From positions 1 to 8,073 of the forward strand of contig DOCI01000045.1 of NCBI GenBank assembly GCA_003503535.1: 8,073 nt of DNA. Reading direction: 5' to 3'. The first letter of the stretch is position 1. Each line of letters starts with the position of its first letter. Below are positions 1-8,073 of this stretch, one piece after another. The notes below the pieces were generated by a model that saw nothing but the letters and a program-made list of their open reading frames with translations, was not told the origin of the DNA and did no database searches. The translations under genes were made by a program, and so were the position numbers. Source of the stretch: Planctomycetaceae bacterium. Its GTDB lineage: Bacteria > Planctomycetota > Planctomycetia > Planctomycetales > Planctomycetaceae.

Positions 1-30
1 CCTTCGCATTGCTCAGGGCGTGCCACCCAT
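1..30 (-). repeat. Edge fragment of GGGTGGC intergenic repeat
   Basis: Read on the minus strand, this begins ATGGGTGGC and continues to AGCAATGCGAAGG at the window edge. The copy at 1880-1921, also on the minus strand, has GGGTGGC and then AGCAAAGCGAAGC after a spacer of about the same length (8 versus 9 bases). The shared end motif and the near-identical 13-base inner block suggest the same repeat family. The element is cut by the window start, so its full length is unknown. The remaining gene-free bases up to 146 show no clear feature. Confidence 0.45.
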
Positions 31-146
31 GATCCAATCATTTCGACTTCAATCTTATTCCAACTGTATAATAATTGCGCACAGTCATTTAGAAACATTC
101 GCAGTGAATTCAATTTTGACTATTGCCAGGCGTCCCGAGATGAACG

Positions 147-644
147 CTACTGGAGTTGACTCGGGATTTGAAATTGTATTTCCAATGGCTTAGATTCGAT
201 TGAAATTGCACTCCAGTCTTTCAATTCTTCAAAGGAAAAGACCGCAATCGCAGCCGTCGGAAAGGATCGGGTAATCCCCGACCATCGCTCAACAAGTATT
301 TCCAGCCCGGGATTATGGGCAATCACCAGGACTGTCTGGAATTCATTTTCCAGTTCCTGCAAATGCCTGACGATTTCATGAGGGGAAGACGCATAAAGTT
401 TTTCTGAATATTCGGTTGGAATTTGCCGATCATAACCGACTTGTACGCATTCCAAAGTATGCCTCGTTCTTCGAGCCGTTGAACAAAGACATTTCTCGAT
501 CTCAAAGCGATGAGATCGCAACCATTCCCCCATTAAAGGAGCGACTCTCAGTCCACGCTTGTTGAGTGGACGCTCAAGATCGCTCAACCCAGTCTCTTTC
601 CAGCTCGATTTGGCATGCCTCATCAGTATGACAATCCGCGGCAT
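147..644 (-). CDS. sixA: SixA-type phosphohistidine phosphatase (histidine phosphatase superfamily)
   Basis: A 165-residue cytoplasmic protein of the short SixA branch of the histidine phosphatase superfamily, which removes phosphate from phosphohistidine (in E. coli, on ArcB and on nitrogen-PTS components). Visible motifs are the catalytic RHAKSSW at residues 9-15 (Arg9, His10), the STARRT block with Arg58 (residues 55-60), an acidic EKLY segment near residue 81, and AHNPGLE with the second catalytic His110. There is no signal peptide. The ATG at 644 is preferred: GGGGAG lies 7 bases upstream. An in-frame TTG at 659 would add five residues and overlap that ribosome binding site. The aldo/keto reductase gene ends 70 bp upstream on the same strand, so the two may share a transcript. 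Family assignment is firm; the actual phosphoprotein target is unknown, and the symbol is given on family grounds. Confidence 0.88.
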   Translation of the reverse strand: MPRIVILMRHAKSSWKETGLSDLERPLNKRGLRVAPLMGEWLRSHRFEIEKCLCSTARRTRHTLECVQVGYDRQIPTEYSEKLYASSPHEIVRHLQELENEFQTVLVIAHNPGLEILVERWSGITRSFPTAAIAVFSFEELKDWSAISIESKPLEIQFQIPSQLQ

Positions 645-714
645 CAATCTACTCCCCAAAGATGAATCTTTTCACCTCAAGCAGGATCTCAGGGCTAAGT
701 CGATCATATCAAGT

Positions 715-1692
715 TCACTCGTAAATCGGAAAGAATGTATTGAAAGCTGATTCCGCGAAGTCGCCAGGGTCATTGAAGCGACGGTTTTGATTTAACGACG
801 AGATGGCATGCATTTCCCCTGGAGTCAATTCAAAATCAAAAATAGAGATATTTTCGATGAGTCGATCCGGATTTTCTGTTTTCGGCACAATCGAAGTTCC
901 TCGCTGCACTCCCCAGCGAAGGACAATCTGTGCGGGAGTTTTTCCCAACTGCTTCGCAGCCGCTTTGACGACTGGCTGAGTCAGCACGGAATCATCTTGT
1001 GAAGCCATATCGAGAGAGAGATAGGATAATGCCCCCAATGGAGAAAAAGCCGTCACGGCAATCTCTTCTTCTTTGCAATAACGAATCAGTTTTTCCTGCG
1101 TGAGGTAGGGATGAGATTCGATTTGCAGAACCGCAGGGCGAATTCGAGCGTAACTGAGCAAATCGCGTATTAATGAAGTTCCGAAGTTCGAGACTCCAAT
1201 ATTTTTAACGAGTCCGGCATCAACCAGTTCTTCCATTGCCTGCCAGGTTTCTGAAATGGGCACGGGGGTCGTTTCCATTTTAGGATGCTCGGCTTCGGGA
1301 TCGAAAAACCAGCCGGGAGGATAGCGTTTTTCAATGGGCACGTACTTCAACGAAATCGGAAAGTGAATCAGATATAGATCGAGCTGATCGACTTGCAGAT
1401 CATGCAACGTCTTTTTGCAGGCTTCTTCCACATGCTCAGGAGCGTGGAACGTGTTCCACAGTTTTGACGTCAGCCACAAATCATCCCGCTGACATTGCCC
1501 CTCTTTCAGAACAGATGCAATCCCCTGCCCCACTTCGGTTTCATTGCCGTAATCGCAAGCGCAATCGAAATGTCGATAGCCTGCCTCGACAGCTTGTTCG
1601 ACAATCGAAGGAATTTTCTGCGGATCGACTTTCCAGAAGCCATAACCAAGTTGCGGGAGTTGATCGCCAGTGTTGAGTTTGAGATATTCCAT
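715..1692 (-). CDS. Aldo/keto reductase, xylose-reductase-like (AKR2 type)
   Basis: A 325-residue NAD(P)H-dependent aldo/keto reductase with a complete (beta/alpha)8 barrel layout, presumably cytoplasmic. The catalytic tetrad is visible as Asp43 and Tyr48 (in FDCACDYGNE), Lys77 (LTSKLWN) and His110 (LIHFP). The stretch KYVPIEKRYPPGWF at residues 116-129, SNF at 168-170, HPYLTQEKLI at 194-203 and RRFNDP near 304-309 closely recall fungal D-xylose reductases, so reduction of an aldose to its alditol is the likely reaction; substrate remains inferred. The cofactor loop reads VPKTENPDRLIEN (269-281), with Glu273 where fungal enzymes have Asn. The ATG at 1692 gives the usual family length and starts directly at the first barrel strand. 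An upstream in-frame extension to 1824 runs through a repeat and is rejected. No clear Shine-Dalgarno precedes 1692. It lies upstream of the phosphatase gene on the same strand. Confidence 0.9.
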   Translation of the reverse strand: MEYLKLNTGDQLPQLGYGFWKVDPQKIPSIVEQAVEAGYRHFDCACDYGNETEVGQGIASVLKEGQCQRDDLWLTSKLWNTFHAPEHVEEACKKTLHDLQVDQLDLYLIHFPISLKYVPIEKRYPPGWFFDPEAEHPKMETTPVPISETWQAMEELVDAGLVKNIGVSNFGTSLIRDLLSYARIRPAVLQIESHPYLTQEKLIRYCKEEEIAVTAFSPLGALSYLSLDMASQDDSVLTQPVVKAAAKQLGKTPAQIVLRWGVQRGTSIVPKTENPDRLIENISIFDFELTPGEMHAISSLNQNRRFNDPGDFAESAFNTFFPIYE

Positions 1693-1740
1693 AGTCGATT
1701 TAAAAGATTGAGAATAGGATAATGGAAAAAAATTGAAACG

Positions 1741-1827
1741 AGGGTGGCTGGGGCGCTCCGCTTTAGCGGAAGCCCCCGGAAGTTCTACGATTCGGGGGCT
1801 TCTCTTCGAGAACGCCCCCGCCACCCG
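1741..1827. repeat. Complete GGGTGGC palindromic intergenic repeat
   Basis: The ends are inverted: GGGTGGCTGGGGCG (1742-1755) against CGCCCCCGCCACCC (1813-1826), matching at 13 of 14 positions. Between them lie three smaller dyads: TCCGCT/AGCGGA (1757-1762, 1765-1770), a perfect 10-bp GAAGCCCCCG/CGGGGGCTTC (1769-1778, 1793-1802), and TTCTC/GAGAA (1800-1804, 1808-1812). The last two share bases, so not all can form together. The layout would fold as a branched hairpin in either strand or in RNA. There is no coding content and no T-tract, so it is unlikely to be a simple terminator. Confidence 0.75.
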
Positions 1828-1879
1828 TGTTTAATTGTTATTCGTAGTGAAACTGGTATGTACCGGTCTATTAACGAGG

Positions 1880-1921
1880 ATTCCGGGAGCTTCGCTTTGC
1901 TACGACCCCAGCCACCCGGTT
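1880..1921 (-). repeat. Second GGGTGGC repeat copy, half-length and inverted
   Basis: On the minus strand this begins CCGGGTGGCTGGGG and ends GCGAAGCTCCCGGAA. The left half of the copy at 1741-1827 has GGGTGGCTGGGG and GCGGAAGCCCCCGGAA in the same order with a similar spacer. It therefore looks like one arm of the same element in opposite orientation, without its own second arm. With the neighbouring copy it forms a larger inverted repeat spanning about 1742-1918. Confidence 0.6.
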
Positions 1922-1962
1922 GTATTGATTGATAAAACATACCACAGGGATCGTGACAATAC

Positions 1963-1982
1963 CCGAGTCATGACTGACTCGG
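1963..1982 (-). terminator. Stem-loop downstream of the DUF1501 gene
   Basis: CCGAGTCA (1963-1970) and TGACTCGG (1975-1982) form a perfect 8-bp stem with a TGAC loop, 31 bases past the DUF1501 stop codon. The stem could mark the 3' end of the DUF1553-DUF1501 transcript. On the minus strand the bases after it read GTATTGTC, which is not a U-tract, so it does not meet the usual intrinsic terminator form. It may instead be an RNA end-protecting structure. Confidence 0.35.
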
Positions 1983-2013
1983 CTCGCCTGTCGTTGACGA
2001 TGAAAAGTATGGA

Positions 2014-3315
2014 TTATGCAAACAGTTCTTCAATCGGAACGCCGCCATCGGTTATCGGCACGGGGCGATCACCTGCGTACAATTCCAGATGGGGTTCGAT
2101 GCCCATCGTTGCAAAAATGGTCGCGAACCAGTCTGGCACAGTGACGCTTCTTCCACCGACAATTTTCTGAGCCAGTTCATCGGTCTCGCCGACGGCTCTG
2201 CCGTGCTGCAATCCGCCACCTGCGAGTACGGTGCTGAAGGCTTTCGAGTGATGTCCGCGTCCGCCTGCTCCATCGAAACTGGCAGGTCGCCCGAATTCTG
2301 AACTGATGCAGATCAAGGTTTTGTCGAGTAGATTTTTCTCTTCGAGGTCGGTCACGAGAGCCGAGAAAGCTTTGTCGAGACTTTGAATGAGCAGATGCTG
2401 TTTTTGCTGACCTTCGCGGTGTGTATCCCAGCCGGTGCCGTTGACGAATGTCAGATTGAAGGAGACTTCGACAAATCGAGTTCCCCGTTCAACGAGACGA
2501 CGAGCCAGCAGACAGCGCTGGCCAAATTCTTCGCCGTAGGCATTGCGTAAATCGGCGGGTTCACGATCGAGATCGAACACCGACATAAACTCTGGACCAG
2601 CCAGATCAAACCCCTGCTTGACGGCTTTCAGGTAGGATTGCACCTTCACTTCATCCGCGTGGGATTTTTCATAATGACGCGTCAAATCGGCCAGAATCGA
2701 TTCCCGTCGGCTTTGACGTTCGGTCGTGATTCGTGGTGGTCGAGACAATCCCTTTGGTCCCGACCTCGTATCCGTCAGATACACAAAGCCATACTCGGCT
2801 CCCAGAAAACCGGGTTGGCGACCGGGAGTCGGCTGTCCCATTAACACATACTGGGGAACTTTCTGGGAGATCTGTTCTTTCTGATTTGTGATGACCGAAC
2901 CGAGTGCGGGATAGATGATTGTTCCACTTGTCGGGCGACCGATGTGCATACGATACGAAGCCGCGGCATGCTCATCAATGACATCATGATGGACTGAACG
3001 TACGACCGAGCAGCGGTCCATTATCTTTGCCATATTCGGCAGATGTTCGCACAATTGCACTCCCGGAACGACGGTGTCGATAGCCGGGTAAGCAGAGCCC
3101 GGATCTTTCAGTCCATCTTTGGTCACGCGCTTCGGGTCGAATGTATCCATCTGGGCGGCTCCACCGCCAAGCCAAAGCATAATGCAATGCTCCGCTTTCC
3201 CCAGTTGAAGTGCATGCTTGGCTTCGGCCTCTGAGCCAAACATTACGTTCGGAGTCAGTGTCGTTCCTGCAGCAGTCGCTGCAGTTGCTTTCATAAAGTC
3301 ACGTCGATTCCACAT
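2014..3315 (-). CDS. DUF1501 protein, Tat-exported
   Basis: A 433-residue planctomycete-type DUF1501 protein; the family is distantly related to the alkaline phosphatase/sulfatase fold, but its activity is not established. The N-terminus NRRDFMK (residues 3-9) followed by an Ala/Thr-rich stretch to about residue 32 is a twin-arginine signal, so the protein should fold before export. Family blocks in order: WLGGGAAQMDTFDPK (48-62), LPNMAKIMDRCSVVRSVHH (92-110), QRCLLARRLVERGTRF (266-281), GWDTHREGQQKQH (295-307), ISSEFGR (337-343), GGRGHHSKAF (351-360) and GRAVGETDE (372-380). The Asp, His and Glu residues in these blocks are plausible metal ligands (inference). Length is usual for the family. 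ATG at 3315 is supported by AGGAAG six bases upstream. It follows the DUF1553 gene by 130 bp on the same strand, the standard pairing in Planctomycetes. Confidence 0.93.
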   Translation of the reverse strand: MWNRRDFMKATAATAAGTTLTPNVMFGSEAEAKHALQLGKAEHCIMLWLGGGAAQMDTFDPKRVTKDGLKDPGSAYPAIDTVVPGVQLCEHLPNMAKIMDRCSVVRSVHHDVIDEHAAASYRMHIGRPTSGTIIYPALGSVITNQKEQISQKVPQYVLMGQPTPGRQPGFLGAEYGFVYLTDTRSGPKGLSRPPRITTERQSRRESILADLTRHYEKSHADEVKVQSYLKAVKQGFDLAGPEFMSVFDLDREPADLRNAYGEEFGQRCLLARRLVERGTRFVEVSFNLTFVNGTGWDTHREGQQKQHLLIQSLDKAFSALVTDLEEKNLLDKTLICISSEFGRPASFDGAGGRGHHSKAFSTVLAGGGLQHGRAVGETDELAQKIVGGRSVTVPDWFATIFATMGIEPHLELYAGDRPVPITDGGVPIEELFA

Positions 3316-3349
3316 AGCTGTCTTCCTGATTGATCGGTATTACAAAGAG

Positions 3350-3425
3350 GACGTCGTCCCCTCGCTGACGCTTCGGGTTAAGATTGTTCGGACATTTCTC
3401 TCTGAGAGTTTCCCACCACCCGGCT
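3350..3425. repeat. Repeat-like stretch between the paired genes
   Basis: This part of the 130-bp gap contains CCCTCGCTGACGCTTCGGG (3359-3377) and, nearer the upstream gene, CCACCACCCGG (3413-3423). The second, read on the minus strand as CCGGGTGGTGGG, resembles the end of the GGGTGGC repeats with one change. The first resembles a motif I remember from planctomycete intergenic DNA. Whether the two belong to one element cannot be decided here. No gene fits in this gap. Confidence 0.3.
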
Positions 3426-3445
3426 ATTTCATTCTTTTTTATTCG

Positions 3446-6847
<3,402 letters not shown>

Positions 6848-7368
6848 TTGCTCCGAATCTTATTATCAGGAGTGGAACAGGAGGAGGGAAGCTGCATCCA
6901 GCTGCGAAAGGGCTTTCCCCGGCAACTTAACGCATCAACATCAGTCTAAACGATTAAGGTTCAAAAGTCACCTGTTTTTTTAATTTTCTTCGAGGCAACG
7001 CGTCCGAATTTGCGCAGCAGTCAACCTTCAGGGAGATAAGCCAGAGCGGCCAGATTCGGACTTCGACTCAGTCCTACAACCGCTAGAATTGATACGAATT
7101 ACCCAATATTTCAGGGAGATTTAAATGGTCCTGCCGAAGTGGACAAAATTCGAGACAGATGCCTGTCGTTCGTCAAACAGAGTGGAGCAATGCTATTAAA
7201 CAGGTCGATCCCTACAACACGCTCACATTGCAGAATTCTAACAATCCACACAACTAACACGACAACGTTTTGTCGCATTTTGAATTTTCAATATGCCCGT
7301 TTGGTAATGGCGGCCCTGGCCTGCTCATTGGACAGGAAAAATGACAAAACTGGTAGGGGAGACTACTG
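6848..7368. other. Divergent gap between the DUF1553 and lipoprotein genes
   Basis: This 521-bp stretch must carry promoters in both directions, but none stands out; TAGAAT at 7084-7089 is a possible -10 for the plus strand, with only a weak -35. An 11-bp direct repeat TTCAGGGAGAT occurs at 7027-7037 and 7110-7120; the second contains a strong ribosome binding site for a small ORF at 7125. A short dyad with arms 7260-7265 and 7270-7275 and a CGTT loop precedes a T-rich run and could act as a weak attenuator. Frames between 7125 and 7368 are short and overlap one another. Confidence 0.5.
7125..7199 (+). CDS. Possible 24-codon small ORF or leader peptide
   Basis: ATG at 7125 is preceded by AGGGAG with a 6-base spacer, one of the best-placed ribosome binding sites in the window. 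The frame encodes 24 residues, starting MVLPKWTKFETD and ending VEQCY, with no signal peptide or known motif. A second frame, from ATG 7159 to the stop at 7257, starts MPVVRQTEWSNAIKQVDP and overlaps it. A single +1 shift near 7155-7161 would join them into a protein of about 43 residues, so this may be one small gene carrying a frameshift or a decayed gene. Alternatively it is a translated leader for the lipoprotein 170 bp downstream. Chance remains possible. Confidence 0.25.
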   Translation: MVLPKWTKFETDACRSSNRVEQCY

Positions 7369-7821
7369 ATGACGCGCGGGACACTCACTTCAATCGTCAT
7401 GCTCACTTTATTTTTGAGCACAGGCTGTCAAACGAATCAGAGATCCAAATCGTCCGCTTATCGGTCTTCCGGAAATTACTCGGCTAAGTATTCCACACAG
7501 AAAAAATCATCCTCTCAAATGGCGAACAAAAAACAGGCTCCGAAACGACTTTCGGATATAGCCAGTCAGGATGCCACGGAAGTAAAACCGAAAGCTCCAC
7601 CAATCATTGCCTCTCGACGAGCCGAGCAAGAGAAGCCCGTTATGCGATCCGAAGCTCAGGCAACACCACGTTACAGCGAAATCTTTCTGCCCCCTTCGCC
7701 AAGCACAAATTCCAAAGAAAGCCGTAACAGCAATCCTGTCACCACAGAAAAAAAAATCAGCTCCGATTATGTCCCCCCAGCCGCCCCGGGGATTCGATCG
7801 CCTACCATCAGAAAACAATAG
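7369..7821 (+). CDS. Small lipoprotein of unknown function
   Basis: A 150-residue protein I do not recognise. Residues 1-19 form a lipoprotein signal peptide: basic start (MTR), hydrophobic core (LTSIVMLTLFL) and the lipobox LSTGC with Cys20 as the lipid-attachment site; Ser at position -3 is slightly off consensus. The mature part is hydrophilic and low in complexity, rich in Ser, Lys, Pro, Gln and Asn, with a lysine/serine-rich first third (residues 25-60) and proline-rich segments near 73-80 and 135-145. It is probably extended or disordered, tethered to a membrane. No catalytic motif, coiled coil or repeat is evident. ATG at 7369 is well supported by GGGGAG seven bases upstream and by the signal peptide. 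The upstream frame ending at TGA 7367-7369 overlaps this ATG by one base. It stands alone and is followed 18 bp later by a strong terminator. Confidence 0.75.
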   Translation: MTRGTLTSIVMLTLFLSTGCQTNQRSKSSAYRSSGNYSAKYSTQKKSSSQMANKKQAPKRLSDIASQDATEVKPKAPPIIASRRAEQEKPVMRSEAQATPRYSEIFLPPSPSTNSKESRNSNPVTTEKKISSDYVPPAAPGIRSPTIRKQ

Positions 7822-7839
7822 TTTACATCAGACGTACCC

Positions 7840-7885
7840 AATAATAAAAACAGCCCGTTGAATTCAACGGGCTGTTTTTATTATT
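7840..7885 (+). terminator. Perfect 46-bp palindrome, bidirectional intrinsic terminator
   Basis: Bases 7840-7862 are the exact reverse complement of 7863-7885, with 23-bp arms and no mismatch. The GC-rich core ACAGCCCGTTG pairs with CAACGGGCTGT around a central GAATTC, and flanking A and T tracts give a U-run after the stem in both directions. It begins 18 bp after the lipoprotein stop codon and fits an intrinsic terminator for that gene. The symmetry means it would also stop transcription entering from the right, though no minus-strand gene is visible there inside the window. Confidence 0.9.
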
Positions 7886-8064
7886 TCTGAGCATGTGGAT
7901 GTCAAGAGTTTGCCTTGTCATCCACGGCTCGTAACGATCAGCTATGATCCAATCGTTATCCAGTTACTCATTTTACACCGCGTTCCAAATGAAAACCGGA
8001 GAAGTTCAACAATTATTAAGAACACTGGTTATCACCAGATGAATACCGGAAAAATAATCAAACG
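7886..8064. other. Gene-free tail with stem-loops
   Basis: No gene is supported here. There is a hairpin at 7895-7925 (GTGGATG/CATCCAC, one T-T mismatch, then CAAG/CTTG around a 7-base loop), a second dyad TAACGAT/ATCGTTA (7932-7938, 7952-7958), and a short CTGGT/ACCAG hairpin (8025-8038). Two similar blocks, ATGAAAACCGGAGAA (7989) and ATGAATACCGGAAAA (8039), lie exactly 50 bp apart. None matches a known RNA family by eye. Confidence 0.4.
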
Positions 8065-8073
8065 CGGGTGGCG
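8065..8073 (+). repeat. Start of another GGGTGGC repeat, cut by window end
   Basis: The last bases read AAACGCGGGTGGCG. The complete copy at 1741-1827, read from its right end on the minus strand, begins AAACACGGGTGGCG, a match at 13 of 14 positions including the flank. This is very likely the first bases of another copy. The element continues outside the window. Confidence 0.45.

Larger units (their letters stand above)
1693..2013. other. Gene-free region rich in inverted repeats
   Basis: This 321-bp gap lies between the end of the DUF1501 gene and the start of the reductase gene, both on the minus strand. It holds two repeat copies facing each other (1741-1827 and 1880-1921), a small dyad between them (arms 1852-1858 and 1861-1867, one G-T pair), and a stem-loop at 1963-1982. 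Any promoter for the reductase should lie here, but I see no convincing -35/-10 pair. Open frames crossing it are stopped, lack ribosome sites, or read through repeat arms. Confidence 0.7.

Noticed and set aside
43..72. TCGACT and TATAAT with an 18-base spacer, a possible plus-strand promoter
   Set aside because: The -10 is perfect but the -35 is weak and the transcript would run antisense into the phosphatase gene; A/T-rich gaps give such matches by chance.
133..166. TCCCGAG/CTCGGGA dyad over the phosphatase stop codon
   Set aside because: The 20-base loop and lack of a U-tract, plus a competing inner GAGT/ACTC pairing, make it a poor terminator.
645..659. TTG at 659 as the phosphatase start
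   Set aside because: It overlaps the GGGGAG ribosome site of the ATG at 644, and the family motif begins right after that ATG.
1693..1824. A 44-codon N-terminal extension of the reductase frame up to 1824
   Set aside because: It translates through the palindromic repeat, has no family similarity, and the ATG at 1692 already gives normal aldo/keto reductase length and start.
6953..6982. T-run after a 4-bp AGGT/ACCT dyad in the divergent gap, as a terminator
   Set aside because: The stem is too short, and no plus-strand gene lies upstream for it to end.
7139..7369. A 76-codon GTG-started frame ending on the lipoprotein start codon
   Set aside because: No ribosome site precedes the GTG, the composition is not protein-like, and the competing frame at 7125 has the strong site. 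The one-base stop/start overlap may be chance.
7341..7487. A 48-codon frame starting MTKLVGETTDD, preceded by AGGA, overlapping the lipoprotein start
   Set aside because: It runs across the lipoprotein's signal-peptide coding region in another frame, and the lipoprotein frame has both a better ribosome site and a clear lipobox.
7507..7818. 103-codon minus-strand frame opposite the lipoprotein gene
   Set aside because: It is the complement of a coding region, with no ribosome site and no recognisable motif.

Overview
The window looks like a piece of a planctomycete chromosome. The strongest sign is the adjacent pair of genes on the minus strand: a large secreted LamG-DUF1549-DUF1553 (PSD1-type) protein followed by a Tat-exported DUF1501 protein. 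That pairing is a hallmark of Planctomycetes. Base composition is near 50% G+C by eye, and the gaps between genes hold GC-rich dyad repeats ending in GGGTGGC, of a kind I associate with planctomycete intergenic DNA. Species cannot be fixed from the sequence; a Gimesia- or Rubinisphaera-like member is a guess.

Layout. 1-146: fragment of a repeat at the left edge, then nothing clear. 147-644 (minus): SixA-type histidine phosphatase. 715-1692 (minus): aldo/keto reductase very like xylose reductases of family AKR2. 1693-2013: gene-free, with two inverted copies of the GGGTGGC repeat and a stem-loop after the DUF1501 gene. 2014-3315 (minus): DUF1501 protein. 3316-3445: short gap with a further repeat-like stretch. 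3446-6847 (minus): LamG/DUF1549/DUF1553 protein. 6848-7368: divergent gap with a possible 24-codon small ORF behind a strong ribosome binding site. 7369-7821 (plus): small unknown lipoprotein. 7840-7885: perfect 46-bp palindrome acting as a terminator. 7886-8073: hairpins, then the start of another GGGTGGC repeat cut by the window end.

How the genes fit together. The DUF1553 and DUF1501 genes run in the same direction and probably form one unit acting outside the cytoplasm, one exported by Sec and the other by Tat. The family is often linked to breakdown of complex polysaccharides or sulfated glycans, but no substrate can be read here. The reductase and phosphatase lie 70 bp apart on the same strand and may be co-transcribed, yet their known chemistries share no obvious pathway. 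The lipoprotein is transcribed the other way and stands alone.

I found no CRISPR array, tRNA, rRNA, transposase, integrase or recognisable defence system. The less ordinary items are the repeat family, the fungal-like reductase with an acidic residue in its cofactor loop, and the small-ORF leader in front of the lipoprotein.
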